Shown one piece after another: positions 37,928-46,277 of a DNA stretch of 64,000 bases. The notes below the pieces were generated by a model that saw only the letters and a program-made list of their open reading frames with translations, did no database searches and was not told the DNA's origin. Both the position numbers and the translations under genes were made by a program. Source of the stretch: Psychrobacter vallis. GTDB taxonomy: Bacteria; Pseudomonadota; Gammaproteobacteria; Pseudomonadales; Moraxellaceae. Location of the stretch: positions 185,763 to 249,762 of the forward strand of contig NZ_CAJHBU010000003.1 of assembly GCF_904846715.1 (NCBI RefSeq), in the 5' to 3' direction. The first letter of the stretch is position 1. Each line of letters opens with the position of its first letter.

Positions 37928-39580
37928 TTATGCGGTACGCTCAAGTAATAATTGTGCTTGTTTTTGCTGTTCGCTGTTGCCTTGGGTTATCACTTCAGTG
38001 AGCAAGCGTTTGGCACTGTCATATTCACCCAATTGTAGATATTGACCAGCCAAATCTAAAGTTACCTGATTACTGTCTAACGATTTTACAAAATCAAAGT
38101 CTGCTGCAAAACGCGCTGAAAAATCGTCTGGTGTTTCAACATCTGCTTCAGTAGCAATGTTGGTGTCGATTTCGACTGGAGCTTCTGGAGTGGTTGCTAC
38201 CGAGGAGCCAGCTTCAAAGTCATCATCTAATAGAGTATTATCATCGAATAATAAAGGCGCAGTTGGCGTGATGCTTGACGATTCAGTAAGAGAACTTTCT
38301 AAATTATGTTCATCGAATGATTGTTCTTCAAGGTGAGTAGGTTCAAAATTACTGTCTTCAAGACTGCTCTCTTTAAGATTACTCTCTTGAAAGGTATCAT
38401 CTAACGTGTGGTCTTCAAAGCTACTGTCTTCAAGCACAAAATTGTCGATATCATGACTTTGTTCGAGGGTAGGCTTCTCGTTTTCTAATACAGTCTCTGT
38501 GCTATTCGAGTTATCCGCTTCATCAAAATCTTCTAAAGATAATGTGAAGTCATCTTCAATGTTTTGAGTGGTGTCGACAGTCACGGCTTCAACAATTGAT
38601 TTTTCCGTATTTTCATCAGCATCAGTTGTCAAGTCATCAAAGTCTAAAATAAACTCTTCGTGATCTGACGCCATTGTTTCGGTAGCGCTCTCCGCTGTAT
38701 TCGACGTGACAGAAGGTTCTGATGGCGCATTGTCTGCTTCAGAGATATCAAAACTAAAATCGAAGTCGCTAATATCTGTATCTTCAATGGCATCTGTACT
38801 ATCAGTAGTAGGTGTATCAAAGCTTTTATCGTCTGACATGTCTAATGATGTGGCGGTAGTAGCAGGTTCGTCGAAATCATTCTCGAAGTCGCTTAGCGTA
38901 AGATCAAAGTCGTCTTCTACATTGTCGGTAGTAGAGTCAATCTCACCCCGTTCATTTGATAATACTGGTGTCTCGACAGACTCATTTATCAAGGGGCGGC
39001 TGCTATTCTCCGCAGATGCTTGCTCAGACTGAGTCTTATTATTATCGATTTGGGTGGGTGGCGGTGGTAAGTCGAAATCTATACTTTCGAAATTGGTATT
39101 GTCTTCTGCCGGTACTTCTTGTGCGAATACTGAATTTTGTTCTTCAAAATACAACCCTTTTAACTCATTTGCTCGTGCGATAGCATCTGAGTCGTTATGC
39201 GCCTTGATAGCCTCGTAAACGGTATTAAAGCTTTCGGGTTGATCGATGGTAGCGTAGATGCTAAGTAGCTTAAGAGACAACTGACTATCATTCGGTTTTT
39301 CGTTAAGCCCGCGATTGAGCGTTTCAATGGCTTTGTCATAGCGCTGCTGATCCATAAAACGTTGGGCAATCATAATAGGATCGAATTTATTGTCATCTGT
39401 ATGGCTTGGGGCAGGCGTGTCGTAATTTTTTTTAGTTGTCGTGTTTTGGGTAGCGGCATTCTGTGTTGGTATGACATGCGGCGGCACTGAAGGTTTCTGT
39501 GCTTTGTTTTTGCGCAATACTAAACCAGCTACTAATAAGATAAGCACCAATCCGGCGATGATATATAGCATATTGTCCAT
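37928..39580 (-). CDS. fimV: FimV-like C-terminal half: membrane anchor plus TPR domain
   Basis: A 550-aa protein. A single membrane helix (MDNMLYIIAGLVLILLVAGL) is followed by a TPR-like pair (MIAQRFMDQQRYDKAIETLN, about residues 70-140). A very acidic central region (about 150-480) contains ten degenerate five-residue repeats with Leu/Phe at each fifth position (LEDS/FEDH/LDDT type). The C-terminal 60 residues (VTLDLAGQYLQLGEYDSAKRLL) match the FimV C-terminal domain. In Pseudomonas all of this is part of one FimV protein; here the gene begins 51 bases after the N-terminal half. It supports type IV pili and polar localisation in relatives. Confidence 0.75.
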   Translation of the reverse strand: MDNMLYIIAGLVLILLVAGLVLRKNKAQKPSVPPHVIPTQNAATQNTTTKKNYDTPAPSHTDDNKFDPIMIAQRFMDQQRYDKAIETLNRGLNEKPNDSQLSLKLLSIYATIDQPESFNTVYEAIKAHNDSDAIARANELKGLYFEEQNSVFAQEVPAEDNTNFESIDFDLPPPPTQIDNNKTQSEQASAENSSRPLINESVETPVLSNERGEIDSTTDNVEDDFDLTLSDFENDFDEPATTATSLDMSDDKSFDTPTTDSTDAIEDTDISDFDFSFDISEADNAPSEPSVTSNTAESATETMASDHEEFILDFDDLTTDADENTEKSIVEAVTVDTTQNIEDDFTLSLEDFDEADNSNSTETVLENEKPTLEQSHDIDNFVLEDSSFEDHTLDDTFQESNLKESSLEDSNFEPTHLEEQSFDEHNLESSLTESSSITPTAPLLFDDNTLLDDDFEAGSSVATTPEAPVEIDTNIATEADVETPDDFSARFAADFDFVKSLDSNQVTLDLAGQYLQLGEYDSAKRLLTEVITQGNSEQQKQAQLLLERTA

Positions 39581-39631
39581 AGTTTTTCCCACGCCTATGA
39601 TCATGGCATACTGCGTTGATCAGTCAGGCAA

Positions 39632-41416
39632 TTATTGATTGCGTAGTTTTTTGAGACGAGCTTGTAGCTCAGCCAGTTTTTGATTCTGTAATTGAATTTT
39701 TTTAGTATAACTGTCAAGCGCACTACTGGTTTTTGACAAGCGCTGAGCTTGTGACGCTGTACTTTGTCTTGATGCTTTAAGCGTTGCTAATATATCGGTA
39801 CTGAGGCCGTTACCTGTTGTCGCAGCTGATTTTACTTGCGTACCTTCTGCGCTACCATTGTTATCAGGAGCGAGCACTGAAAATTGTGCTTTTGGCAGTG
39901 TTTGCGTCTTAGTAACTGTTGGTTTTTCACGCACTTTGGCCGCTTGAGTTGTCTCAGAGGATTTTTTAATGGAGGTCTTAGCAGTCTTTGTTGCTACTGG
40001 GGTGTTTGCTCGGCGGCTATATTGTCTTTGTGCACTAATAGCAGCTTCTAAATTATTTTGAGAAGGTAAGACATCATAACTGGGTAAGCTCAGCTTGGCG
40101 TCAGCCTTTAATTGACCAGCGTCTTTATTAATAAATGCGTCAGGGTTTTGTGACTGGATTTCTTTCATCACGGTTTGGATATCTAGATTATTTTCCTGCG
40201 CGATCTGCTGCGCGATAACCCACAGGCTATCGTTGCGTTGTACTTGATATTGGGCTGTGGTGCTATTCGTTGCCTTATTGGCAGAAACAGCGGTATTCTT
40301 GACGGTACTAGGCGCTGTAGATGCAACAGCGTTAGCAGTCACATTGCTCGTTGCAGCAGTTGCAGTGCTGGTATTAGTATGGGGATTTAAGACATTAGTA
40401 CTATTGTTATTTGGCGTTGGTATGGTTGGGGAAGCCGCCATCATACCAACATCTACCTGACTACTCGGCTGTATTTGACGAGTGACTTGTATGTTTAAAA
40501 TGTCTAACTGTTTGTCTGTAATGATAGCTGTCTTAGGCTTATTGTTTTCCGTTAACATTGCTTTGTCACGGAGTGTGGCTGCGTCATTCGTAATGGTTTT
40601 ATTACCCATCACATTATTGGCTGTATTTTGAGTAGTATTGCTACCAATGTTGATTGTCCCAATATTTTTAGCGTTATTCAAACGACCATTATCTAAGCGG
40701 CTAGAGGCATAAGTAAGGTTGTTGTTTTGCGATGTAGTAGTCACAGTAGGTGCTTGAATACCAGATGTGTTGATACTGGGCGCTGGCAATCTAGAAGCTA
40801 TCAATTCGCTCGTCGATGACTTGGGTGTTGATGACTTGGGTGTTGATGACTTGGGTGTTGATGACGACTGAGATACTGCCATCAATGGCGGCGGCGCACC
40901 TTCTCTCACCGTCAATGGTTTGGCATTATTTGCCGACACACTTGGTAAGTTGGGTTTTTTGGCACCTGTTACGATGTCTTTAGGCATTGCAATGGGTAAG
41001 CTAGTATCGAGTGGCATCAATAACGTTTTAGGAATGACATTGCGCTGACCATTATCCTCTATCGCCAATACGACATCAGCAAATGGCTTAGAAACGGGTT
41101 TTGAGGTGGTAATGAATACTTGGCCGCTGGTCGCTGAGGTAGGTCTAAAACTTACCATCATCGAATCAGTGGGCGTCAACCCCATTTGTTGATAAATAAT
41201 CGGATTTGCCAAACTTGCTGAAAAATCAGCTGAGCGAATATTAGTGACTACAATACTGGCAGCTAGGGGCTCATGTTGGGCAGAAGTCACCACCGTTTTG
41301 CCAATCGTTGCAGCCTGTGCAGTTGATGCTAGAGTGGCATAGCCTACAGAACAAAGTAATGCCATCGATATCGCGCGATGTACAGTAGTCAAGCGATGAG
41401 AGAAATGACAAGACAT
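39632..41416 (-). CDS. fimV: FimV N-terminal half with LysM domain
   Basis: A 594-aa periplasmic protein. After a signal peptide (cut near AQA-ATIGKTVV, about residue 35) comes the FimV N-terminal domain (LAASIVVTNIRSADFSASLA, FRPTSATSGQVFITTSKPVS). A Thr/Asn/Ser-rich linker includes three SSTPK repeats (about residues 186-205). A LysM peptidoglycan-binding domain (QYQVQRNDSLWVIAQQIA, about 393-455) and a C-terminal coiled coil (LQNQKLAELQARLKKLRNQ) follow. It stops just where the membrane helix of a one-piece FimV would begin. The adjacent gene supplies that helix and the TPR part. Confidence 0.8.
   Translation of the reverse strand: MSCHFSHRLTTVHRAISMALLCSVGYATLASTAQAATIGKTVVTSAQHEPLAASIVVTNIRSADFSASLANPIIYQQMGLTPTDSMMVSFRPTSATSGQVFITTSKPVSKPFADVVLAIEDNGQRNVIPKTLLMPLDTSLPIAMPKDIVTGAKKPNLPSVSANNAKPLTVREGAPPPLMAVSQSSSTPKSSTPKSSTPKSSTSELIASRLPAPSINTSGIQAPTVTTTSQNNNLTYASSRLDNGRLNNAKNIGTINIGSNTTQNTANNVMGNKTITNDAATLRDKAMLTENNKPKTAIITDKQLDILNIQVTRQIQPSSQVDVGMMAASPTIPTPNNNSTNVLNPHTNTSTATAATSNVTANAVASTAPSTVKNTAVSANKATNSTTAQYQVQRNDSLWVIAQQIAQENNLDIQTVMKEIQSQNPDAFINKDAGQLKADAKLSLPSYDVLPSQNNLEAAISAQRQYSRRANTPVATKTAKTSIKKSSETTQAAKVREKPTVTKTQTLPKAQFSVLAPDNNGSAEGTQVKSAATTGNGLSTDILATLKASRQSTASQAQRLSKTSSALDSYTKKIQLQNQKLAELQARLKKLRNQ
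40814..40865. repeat. 15-bp tandem repeat in fimV
   Basis: Three to four copies of the 15-mer GTTGATGACTTGGGT, encoding SSTPK repeats on the minus strand. Unit length keeps frame, so copy number can vary by slippage. Confidence 0.8.
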
Positions 41417-41526
41417 GAGCCGCCCTTTAAGATATAAGTTGTCTTTGCTGTTATAACAAAATACCGTTTAGTTTACCAGTTTATTTCACAACTGTTGTGT
41501 CCAATATAAAAATGTTTGCGTTATGT

Positions 41527-42729
41527 TCACTCTGCTTTTCTGTCGAGCAACATCGCATCACCATAACTAAAGAAGCGATATTGTTCTTTGATCGCATGTT
41601 GATAGGCGTGTTCAATGGCCGCTTTACCAGAAAATGCCGACACCAGCATCAATAGTGTTGATTTAGGCAAGTGAAAGTTGGTCAATAAGCGATCTATAAC
41701 ACCAAATCTAAACCCAGGATAAATAAATATGTCCGTATCGCCTGACCAGCTAGAAAGCGCTTGCCCATTTACGGCTGTTTTTTGATACGCTGTTTCGAGG
41801 ACACGCGTCACGGTTGTACCAATGGCGATAACTTGGTTACCATTTGCATGGGTTTGATTAATGAGTTCAGCGGTGGTTTGTGGCAGATGCGCATATTCGC
41901 TATGCATGGTGTGATTCAGTAAATTGTCTGTTTTGACTGGTGCAAAGGTACCCGCGCCCACATGCAAAGTAACAAAAGCCGTGTTAACGCCTTTTTCTGC
42001 CAGTTTACTGAGTATTGACTCATCAAAATGCAAGCTTGCCGTGGGTGCCGCCACACTTGCGAGTTTGGCTGGATCATGAAAGACCGTTTGATAACGGGTA
42101 TTATCGGTATCATCAGCATGACGCTCAAAGTAGGGCGGAATAGGCAGCTCACCATAAAGCTCTAAATGTGGCAAGATAGGTGCATCAAACGCCAAAATAA
42201 ATAAGTTGTCTTGACGACCAATCATCACCGCCTGCATATGACCATCGGCAAGTTGCAGGCGTTGACCGAGCTTGAGCGCTTTACTTGCCTTAACGTGGCA
42301 AAGCGCGATATGTTCTTTATTAACGGGCGTACCGTCTATAGCCTCTAAATGTAAGCTCGCTGTATCCAAATCTGAGAGGGTCACCAAGCGCTCAATCAGC
42401 GCTTCAAGCTTACCGCCCGTATCTTTTTGACCGAATAGTCGTGCTTTCATGACTTTGGTATCGTTAAATACAATGAGATCGCCAGTATTCAATAAATCAG
42501 GCAATTCAGCAAACAAACGATCCTCTGCGCTGGCCGTATTTTTTTGCTTATCAGCGGCTAAGTACAAGAGTTTTGAGGCTGAGCGCTGCGCCAACGGGTA
42601 GCGAGCAATAAGGCTGTCTGGTAGCTCATAATCGTAATCGGCAACACTCAAATAATCTAAGATAGCGTTATCTGTATTGGTATCAATCAAGGTATGGGTA
42701 GCAGCATTTGGCACGTGAGAATGGGTCAT
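41527..42729 (-). CDS. queA: S-adenosylmethionine:tRNA ribosyltransferase-isomerase
   Basis: A 400-aa enzyme of queuosine synthesis that transfers ribose from SAM to 7-aminomethyl-7-deazaguanine in tRNA. Segments are YDYELPDSLIARYPL (about residues 34-48), GDLIVFNDTKVMKARLFG, GELPIPPYF, VTLHVGAGTFAPVK (about 273-286), and TNFHLPKSTLLMLVSAFSG. The protein is longer than E. coli QueA (356) through a 25-residue N-terminal extension and a small insertion. The start at 42729 is therefore slightly uncertain. Cytoplasmic. Confidence 0.94.
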   Translation of the reverse strand: MTHSHVPNAATHTLIDTNTDNAILDYLSVADYDYELPDSLIARYPLAQRSASKLLYLAADKQKNTASAEDRLFAELPDLLNTGDLIVFNDTKVMKARLFGQKDTGGKLEALIERLVTLSDLDTASLHLEAIDGTPVNKEHIALCHVKASKALKLGQRLQLADGHMQAVMIGRQDNLFILAFDAPILPHLELYGELPIPPYFERHADDTDNTRYQTVFHDPAKLASVAAPTASLHFDESILSKLAEKGVNTAFVTLHVGAGTFAPVKTDNLLNHTMHSEYAHLPQTTAELINQTHANGNQVIAIGTTVTRVLETAYQKTAVNGQALSSWSGDTDIFIYPGFRFGVIDRLLTNFHLPKSTLLMLVSAFSGKAAIEHAYQHAIKEQYRFFSYGDAMLLDRKAE

Positions 42730-42902
42730 AATAAGTCTTTAAATGAATATAGATTTTGGCGTAATTGTAGCAGAAACGCCGTTATGAAAGGACAGTTTAA
42801 TAAGCACACATTTGCATAAAATTTATCTGAATGACCTAAATAGCCTAAGCATTAATTGCCAAAGATAAATAGTAAAATGTTTTGCCATAATTACATATAA
42901 AA

Positions 42903-43994
42903 TCACTCAAATAAATTCAGCTGGGGCAGTAATTGTGCGGCAGGAACTAATGAAGAAAAAGTCACACCGACCAGTCGAATAGGCAGCTGGCGCGGAATGT
43001 CTGAAAATAATTTATCTAACCAATAATGGGTAGATTTGGCGCTATCAAACGCTGTTGATAGCGTGTGTGAACGGGTGATTTGCGTAAAGTCTGCATATTT
43101 TATTTTGAGTGTGATGGTATAGGCAATCAGTTGTTTTTTTTGCATTTGATTAAAGGCATCTGCGTTTTGCTCATAGATTTGTATGCGTAACTTATCATCA
43201 TCATTTAAATTGTCTCGAAAGGTGGTCTCCGAACCGACAGATTTATGCGTACGCTCAGATTTTACAGTGCGTTCATCACGGCCATGAGCAATGTCGTGAT
43301 AAAACTGTCCACGCTTACCGAATTCCTGTACCAATATAGTAGACGACATAGACCGAAGGTCAGCACCATTATTCACACCCATCGCATGTAAACGCTGGGC
43401 AGTTGCCTTACCAATACCGTGAAAGCGCTCAATAGGTAGCGTACTAATAAAGTCATCGGCATCAGTTGGCGTGATTACGGCTATGCCATTGGGCTTATTG
43501 ATATCCGATGCAATTTTAGCCAACATTTTGTTAAATGACACCCCAGCAGATGCTGTTAAACCAGTGTGTTCTAGGATTTGAGCTCTGAGCCAATTGGCCA
43601 TTAATGTCGCTGAACCTTGATGAATTTGCAGCCCAGTGACATCAAGATAAGCTTCATCCAATGACAATGGCTCAACATGGGGCGTTAAGCTGTGCATAAT
43701 TTTGCGGATATCATTACTAACGGTTCGATAAACCTCAAAGCGCGGTCGTACAAATATGACTTCTGGACAACGTTTACGCGCCTCATAGCAAGACATAGCA
43801 GAACGCACGCCAAATTCTCGTACTTCATAACTGGCAGCCGCGACCACACCGCGACCGTTGGGGTCACCTCCAACGACCAATGGCTTACCACGCAGATCAG
43901 GAAAGTCACGCTGCTCAACGCTGGCGTAAAAAGCATCCATATCTATGTGAATAATTTTACGAGGGCTAGAATTGGTAGAGACTGTCATAATCAT
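42903..43994 (-). CDS. dinB: DNA polymerase IV
   Basis: A 363-aa Y-family translesion polymerase. Catalytic acidic motifs are DMDAFYASVE (about residues 18-27) and SLDEAYLDVTG (about 107-117). Helix-hairpin-helix GIGKATAQRLHAMGV (about 197-211) and the little-finger domain follow. The C-terminus QLNLFE is a beta-clamp binding peptide of QLxLF type. The ATG at 43994 or the second one at 43988 could start. A LytTR-type box pair lies 99-128 bp upstream of the start. Confidence 0.94.
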   Translation of the reverse strand: MIMTVSTNSSPRKIIHIDMDAFYASVEQRDFPDLRGKPLVVGGDPNGRGVVAAASYEVREFGVRSAMSCYEARKRCPEVIFVRPRFEVYRTVSNDIRKIMHSLTPHVEPLSLDEAYLDVTGLQIHQGSATLMANWLRAQILEHTGLTASAGVSFNKMLAKIASDINKPNGIAVITPTDADDFISTLPIERFHGIGKATAQRLHAMGVNNGADLRSMSSTILVQEFGKRGQFYHDIAHGRDERTVKSERTHKSVGSETTFRDNLNDDDKLRIQIYEQNADAFNQMQKKQLIAYTITLKIKYADFTQITRSHTLSTAFDSAKSTHYWLDKLFSDIPRQLPIRLVGVTFSSLVPAAQLLPQLNLFE

Positions 43995-44348
43995 TATTTT
44001 ACCCGACTCAACTGCCTCATTTCAGTATCAATTGTTAGGAATATCATTCTTATGAAATATAAAATATTTGTTCATTCTAAATGACTTATACGACCGTTCG
44101 TCTTAATATTTTACCGTTTGTCATAAATACATGTATAACTGTTACAGTTTTAATGCTGTTGTTTTACAATTAAGTATCCACAATCGTCCATGACTGTAGA
44201 ACAACAAGCAATATTTGTCATGCCTCTTGATTGCTCAAAAAAGTTATTCATTGTGGCTTATATCAAACTCAAAACCTAATTATGGGTAAGATTAACTTTT
44301 TGAGAATGTGTGGTTTTTTAAGTGCTTAGAGGATCTAAGGAGCTCAAA
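43995..44348. other. Divergent region between dinB and the small accessory gene
   Basis: About 350 bases of AT-rich DNA. It contains the AlgR-like box pair at 44093-44122. No gene was found. Confidence 0.5.
44093..44122 (+). promoter_or_regulatory. AlgR/LytTR-type box pair upstream of dinB
   Basis: ACCGTTCGTC (44093) and ACCGTTTGTC (44113) start exactly 20 bp apart with an AT-rich 10-bp spacer. The first equals the core AlgR site known in Pseudomonas (CCGTTCGTC). LytTR regulators bind two direct repeats on one face of DNA. The same arrangement recurs at 45571-45600. Confidence 0.55.
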
Positions 44349-44612
44349 GTGAATAACGAATTGAAAGGGAGTGATTTGACACGAGTGATGTTGGCACGAG
44401 GAAAGAAAAAAATATGGTGTGCCGTGTGCGATGAAAGCGATGAACAAGCCATGATGGATCATTATGGTAACGATTTTACAGCTTATATCATGTCATTCCA
44501 GAATGGATATTTTTATTGCAGTGCTGGCATGCCATGGAGCTTTGCCGTACCGATTCAAATAAGTGCTGTTACAGAGCATGAAATGGAGAATAGCATTACT
44601 AGGGCGTTTTGA
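44349..44612 (+). CDS. Small hypothetical protein at the edge of the accessory region
   Basis: An 87-aa protein. The GTG at 44349 is chosen because AAGGAG lies 6 nt upstream; the frame opens at 44322. Content: a basic N-terminus (LTRVMLARGKKKIWCAVCDESDEQAM) with a CxxC-like CAVC, then a hydrophobic/aromatic part (YIMSFQNGYFYCSAGMPWSFAVPIQI) and an acidic end. The fold is not recognised. It lies immediately left of decayed mobile-element DNA and may belong to it. Confidence 0.5.
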   Translation: MNNELKGSDLTRVMLARGKKKIWCAVCDESDEQAMMDHYGNDFTAYIMSFQNGYFYCSAGMPWSFAVPIQISAVTEHEMENSITRAF

Positions 44613-44738
44613 ACATTGAGCATAAAATGCTAACCAAAAAACAGCGAACCAGTAATCTTTAAGTTCTCATACCAAAAAATCTCGTTCGCTATGCCTCGCA
44701 CCATGCTCAAAGATGACTACTGAACAATATTAAGAGCT

Positions 44739-44949
44739 ATGTTACTAGAACTGAATATCTATGACAAAGGCACTCTTCGATGCACTATTAACAATGGTCA
44801 CTTGAATGCAACTGCTCGGCAGTTAGGAATAGCAATACAAAATAGTCTTCTAGACTACTTTAGTGATGCAAACGGCAGTTATAAGGGCAATTATCAGAAG
44901 GTGGTCAGCATTGAGTAAGGGCTAAGGAAAAGCGTGATGGCTGTCAGTT
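44739..44949 (+). pseudogene. Decayed 3' end of the RDF-like gene, joined to a helix-turn-helix fragment
   Basis: The frame from 44739 reads 59 codons to a TAA at 44916. Its second half (DANGSY...VSIE, stop, then GLRKSVMAVS) parallels the end of the intact protein encoded at 56581-57480 (DANGSH...TSIEQGLRKSVTAVS), with the Gln codon mutated to a stop. The first half (NNGHLNATARQLGIA) looks like a Fis-type helix-turn-helix and does not match the RDF-like protein. The two parts are therefore probably a recombination junction. Not expected to be functional. Confidence 0.55.
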
Positions 44950-44976
44950 AACACCATCGAGCCAAATATGCGACAT

Positions 44977-45009
44977 AAAAAAGGAGCTGATTCATTCAGC
45001 TCCTTTTTT
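44977..45009 (+). terminator. Terminator in direct repeat A
   Basis: AAAAAAGGAGCTGA pairs with TCAGCTCCTTTTTT over TTCAT. The equivalent in repeat B is at 57506-57538. Confidence 0.85.
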
Positions 45010-45118
45010 ATGGCTTTGTTTAAGGCTAACCCTTGGACAGTATGGTATGCCTTAAAAAATATGGGACTCCGTAACTGTATGAGAGAAGAGGCGCTCATTA
45101 ACTTACGAGGAGATAATC

Positions 45119-45370
45119 ATGGAAAATTTGAACGTAACACAACCTGTAATCGAGCAGTGTAATCATATCCCGCAATTACTAAGTATCAAAGATGTTGGTA
45201 GCTACACTGGTCTTAGTCGTTCTAAGATTTACGAGATGATCAATGAAAAATCGGATCGTTACGATCCAACGTTTCTTAAAAAGTTTCAGCTTACGCAGGT
45301 AAGGGTAGTGTGGGTAGCAACTGAAATTGCAGAATGGATTAATACAAAGATTGAAGCAAGATTAGTTTAG
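45119..45370 (+). CDS. AlpA-family excisionase/transcription regulator, copy A
   Basis: An 83-aa MerR-like helix-turn-helix protein. LLSIKDVGSYTGLSRSKIYEMI (about residues 20-41) is the DNA-binding part, followed by FQLTQVRVVWVATEIAEWI, the usual AlpA ending. About 81% identical (67 of 83) to copy B at 57649-57900. AlpA proteins of phages and islands activate excision or regulate phage genes. It follows a 110-base leader after the repeat A terminator, with GAGGAGATAATC before the ATG. The nearest gene downstream is the fimbrial pilin, 396 bases away. Confidence 0.88.
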   Translation: MENLNVTQPVIEQCNHIPQLLSIKDVGSYTGLSRSKIYEMINEKSDRYDPTFLKKFQLTQVRVVWVATEIAEWINTKIEARLV

Positions 45371-45765
45371 TCAATGGATCAGCCGCTTTATTTTTGGGTA
45401 AAAAGGCTAATTCCACAAAAATACCTATATCATAATTAGTATAAAAATTAAATACTTATTTTGCGAAAGCATAAGCGATCTAGATAATGACCAATTAATA
45501 AAAATAACTAATAATCAAACATTTAGCGTGCATTTATAGAAAACATATAATACAATAAATTTACAAACATGATAAACGGTATATATTCACGATAAACGGT
45601 TTACAGTTTGTAATGATTGGGTAATCTCGGGTAAGTGTCTTATATCAGTAGATTACCAAAACATATGATTTACACTATCTAACAAGTATTAGGTCAATTA
45701 TCCATTTAATACTGACTTATATATTACTGAATACTAAGAGTATCTATACTCACTGGAGAATGACC
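45371..45765. promoter_or_regulatory. Fimbrial operon upstream region
   Basis: 395 AT-rich bases before the pilin start. They contain the box pair at 45571-45600 and a long untranslated leader. No gene was recognised. Confidence 0.5.
45571..45600 (-). promoter_or_regulatory. AlgR/LytTR-type box pair upstream of the fimbrial operon
   Basis: GATAAACGGT occurs twice (45571 and 45591), exactly 20 bp apart; on the minus strand this is ACCGTTTATC twice. The spacer resembles that of the pair at 44093-44122. The pair is 166-195 bp upstream of the pilin start. Confidence 0.55.
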
Positions 45766-46272
45766 ATGACATTTAACAAAAAACTACTTGCCGCTACACT
45801 AGTTACTGCTGGTGGATTTGCCGCTATCTCTAGTGCAAATGCTGCTACAGATTCTGGTGCTTTCGATGTTGAACTTGCTGTTACAGCAACTTGTAGCGTA
45901 ACTTCTGTATCAGGTACTCAAGATATTGACTTTGGTAGTTATGCTGCCGGTGTAGATGTCACAGAAGCTTCATCCTCTAATCCTATTTCAGTCAACTGCT
46001 CTAATGGAACAGCCTATAATATTGGTTTAGAAGGCTCAGGATTTTTGACTGATACTGTTGTCCCAGCTAATCAGGTCGCGTATAGCCTGCTAAAAACAAC
46101 TGGTGGTGACGTTTGGGGAAACACTGCTACGGAAGTTGGGGGTTCAGGTACAGGGATGGCAACTGATCAAGCAAAAACACATACTGTATTTGCATCTTTA
46201 GTTGCTGGCAGTACAAACAACCTCCCAGTAGGTATCTATAAAGATAATGTTACTGTCACAGTAACTTACTAA
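45766..46272 (+). CDS. Csu-type major pilin (spore coat U domain)
   Basis: A 168-aa secreted pilin. A signal peptide (MTFNKKLLAATLVTAGGFAA, cut after ANA-ATDSG) precedes a spore coat protein U domain with CSVTS..DIDFGSYAAGVDV, VNCSNGTAYNIGLEGSG, and the terminal PVGIYKDNVTVTVTY strand. Four of these features match CsuA/B pilins of archaic (sigma-class) chaperone-usher fimbriae. The ATG at 45766 is favoured since GGAG lies 7 nt before it; an ATG at 45760 overlaps that. First gene of the operon, followed by chaperone, usher and tip protein. Confidence 0.88.
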   Translation: MTFNKKLLAATLVTAGGFAAISSANAATDSGAFDVELAVTATCSVTSVSGTQDIDFGSYAAGVDVTEASSSNPISVNCSNGTAYNIGLEGSGFLTDTVVPANQVAYSLLKTTGGDVWGNTATEVGGSGTGMATDQAKTHTVFASLVAGSTNNLPVGIYKDNVTVTVTY

Positions 46273-46277
46273 TAATT

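Larger units (their letters stand above)
44907..45370 (+). repeat. Direct repeat A flanking the accessory region (about 464 bp)
   Basis: It aligns throughout with 57437-57900: tail of the RDF-like gene, hairpin terminator, leader with GGGACTCCGTAACTGTATGAGAGA, Shine-Dalgarno GAGGAGATAATC, and a whole alpA gene. The distance between copies is about 12.5 kb. Confidence 0.8.
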
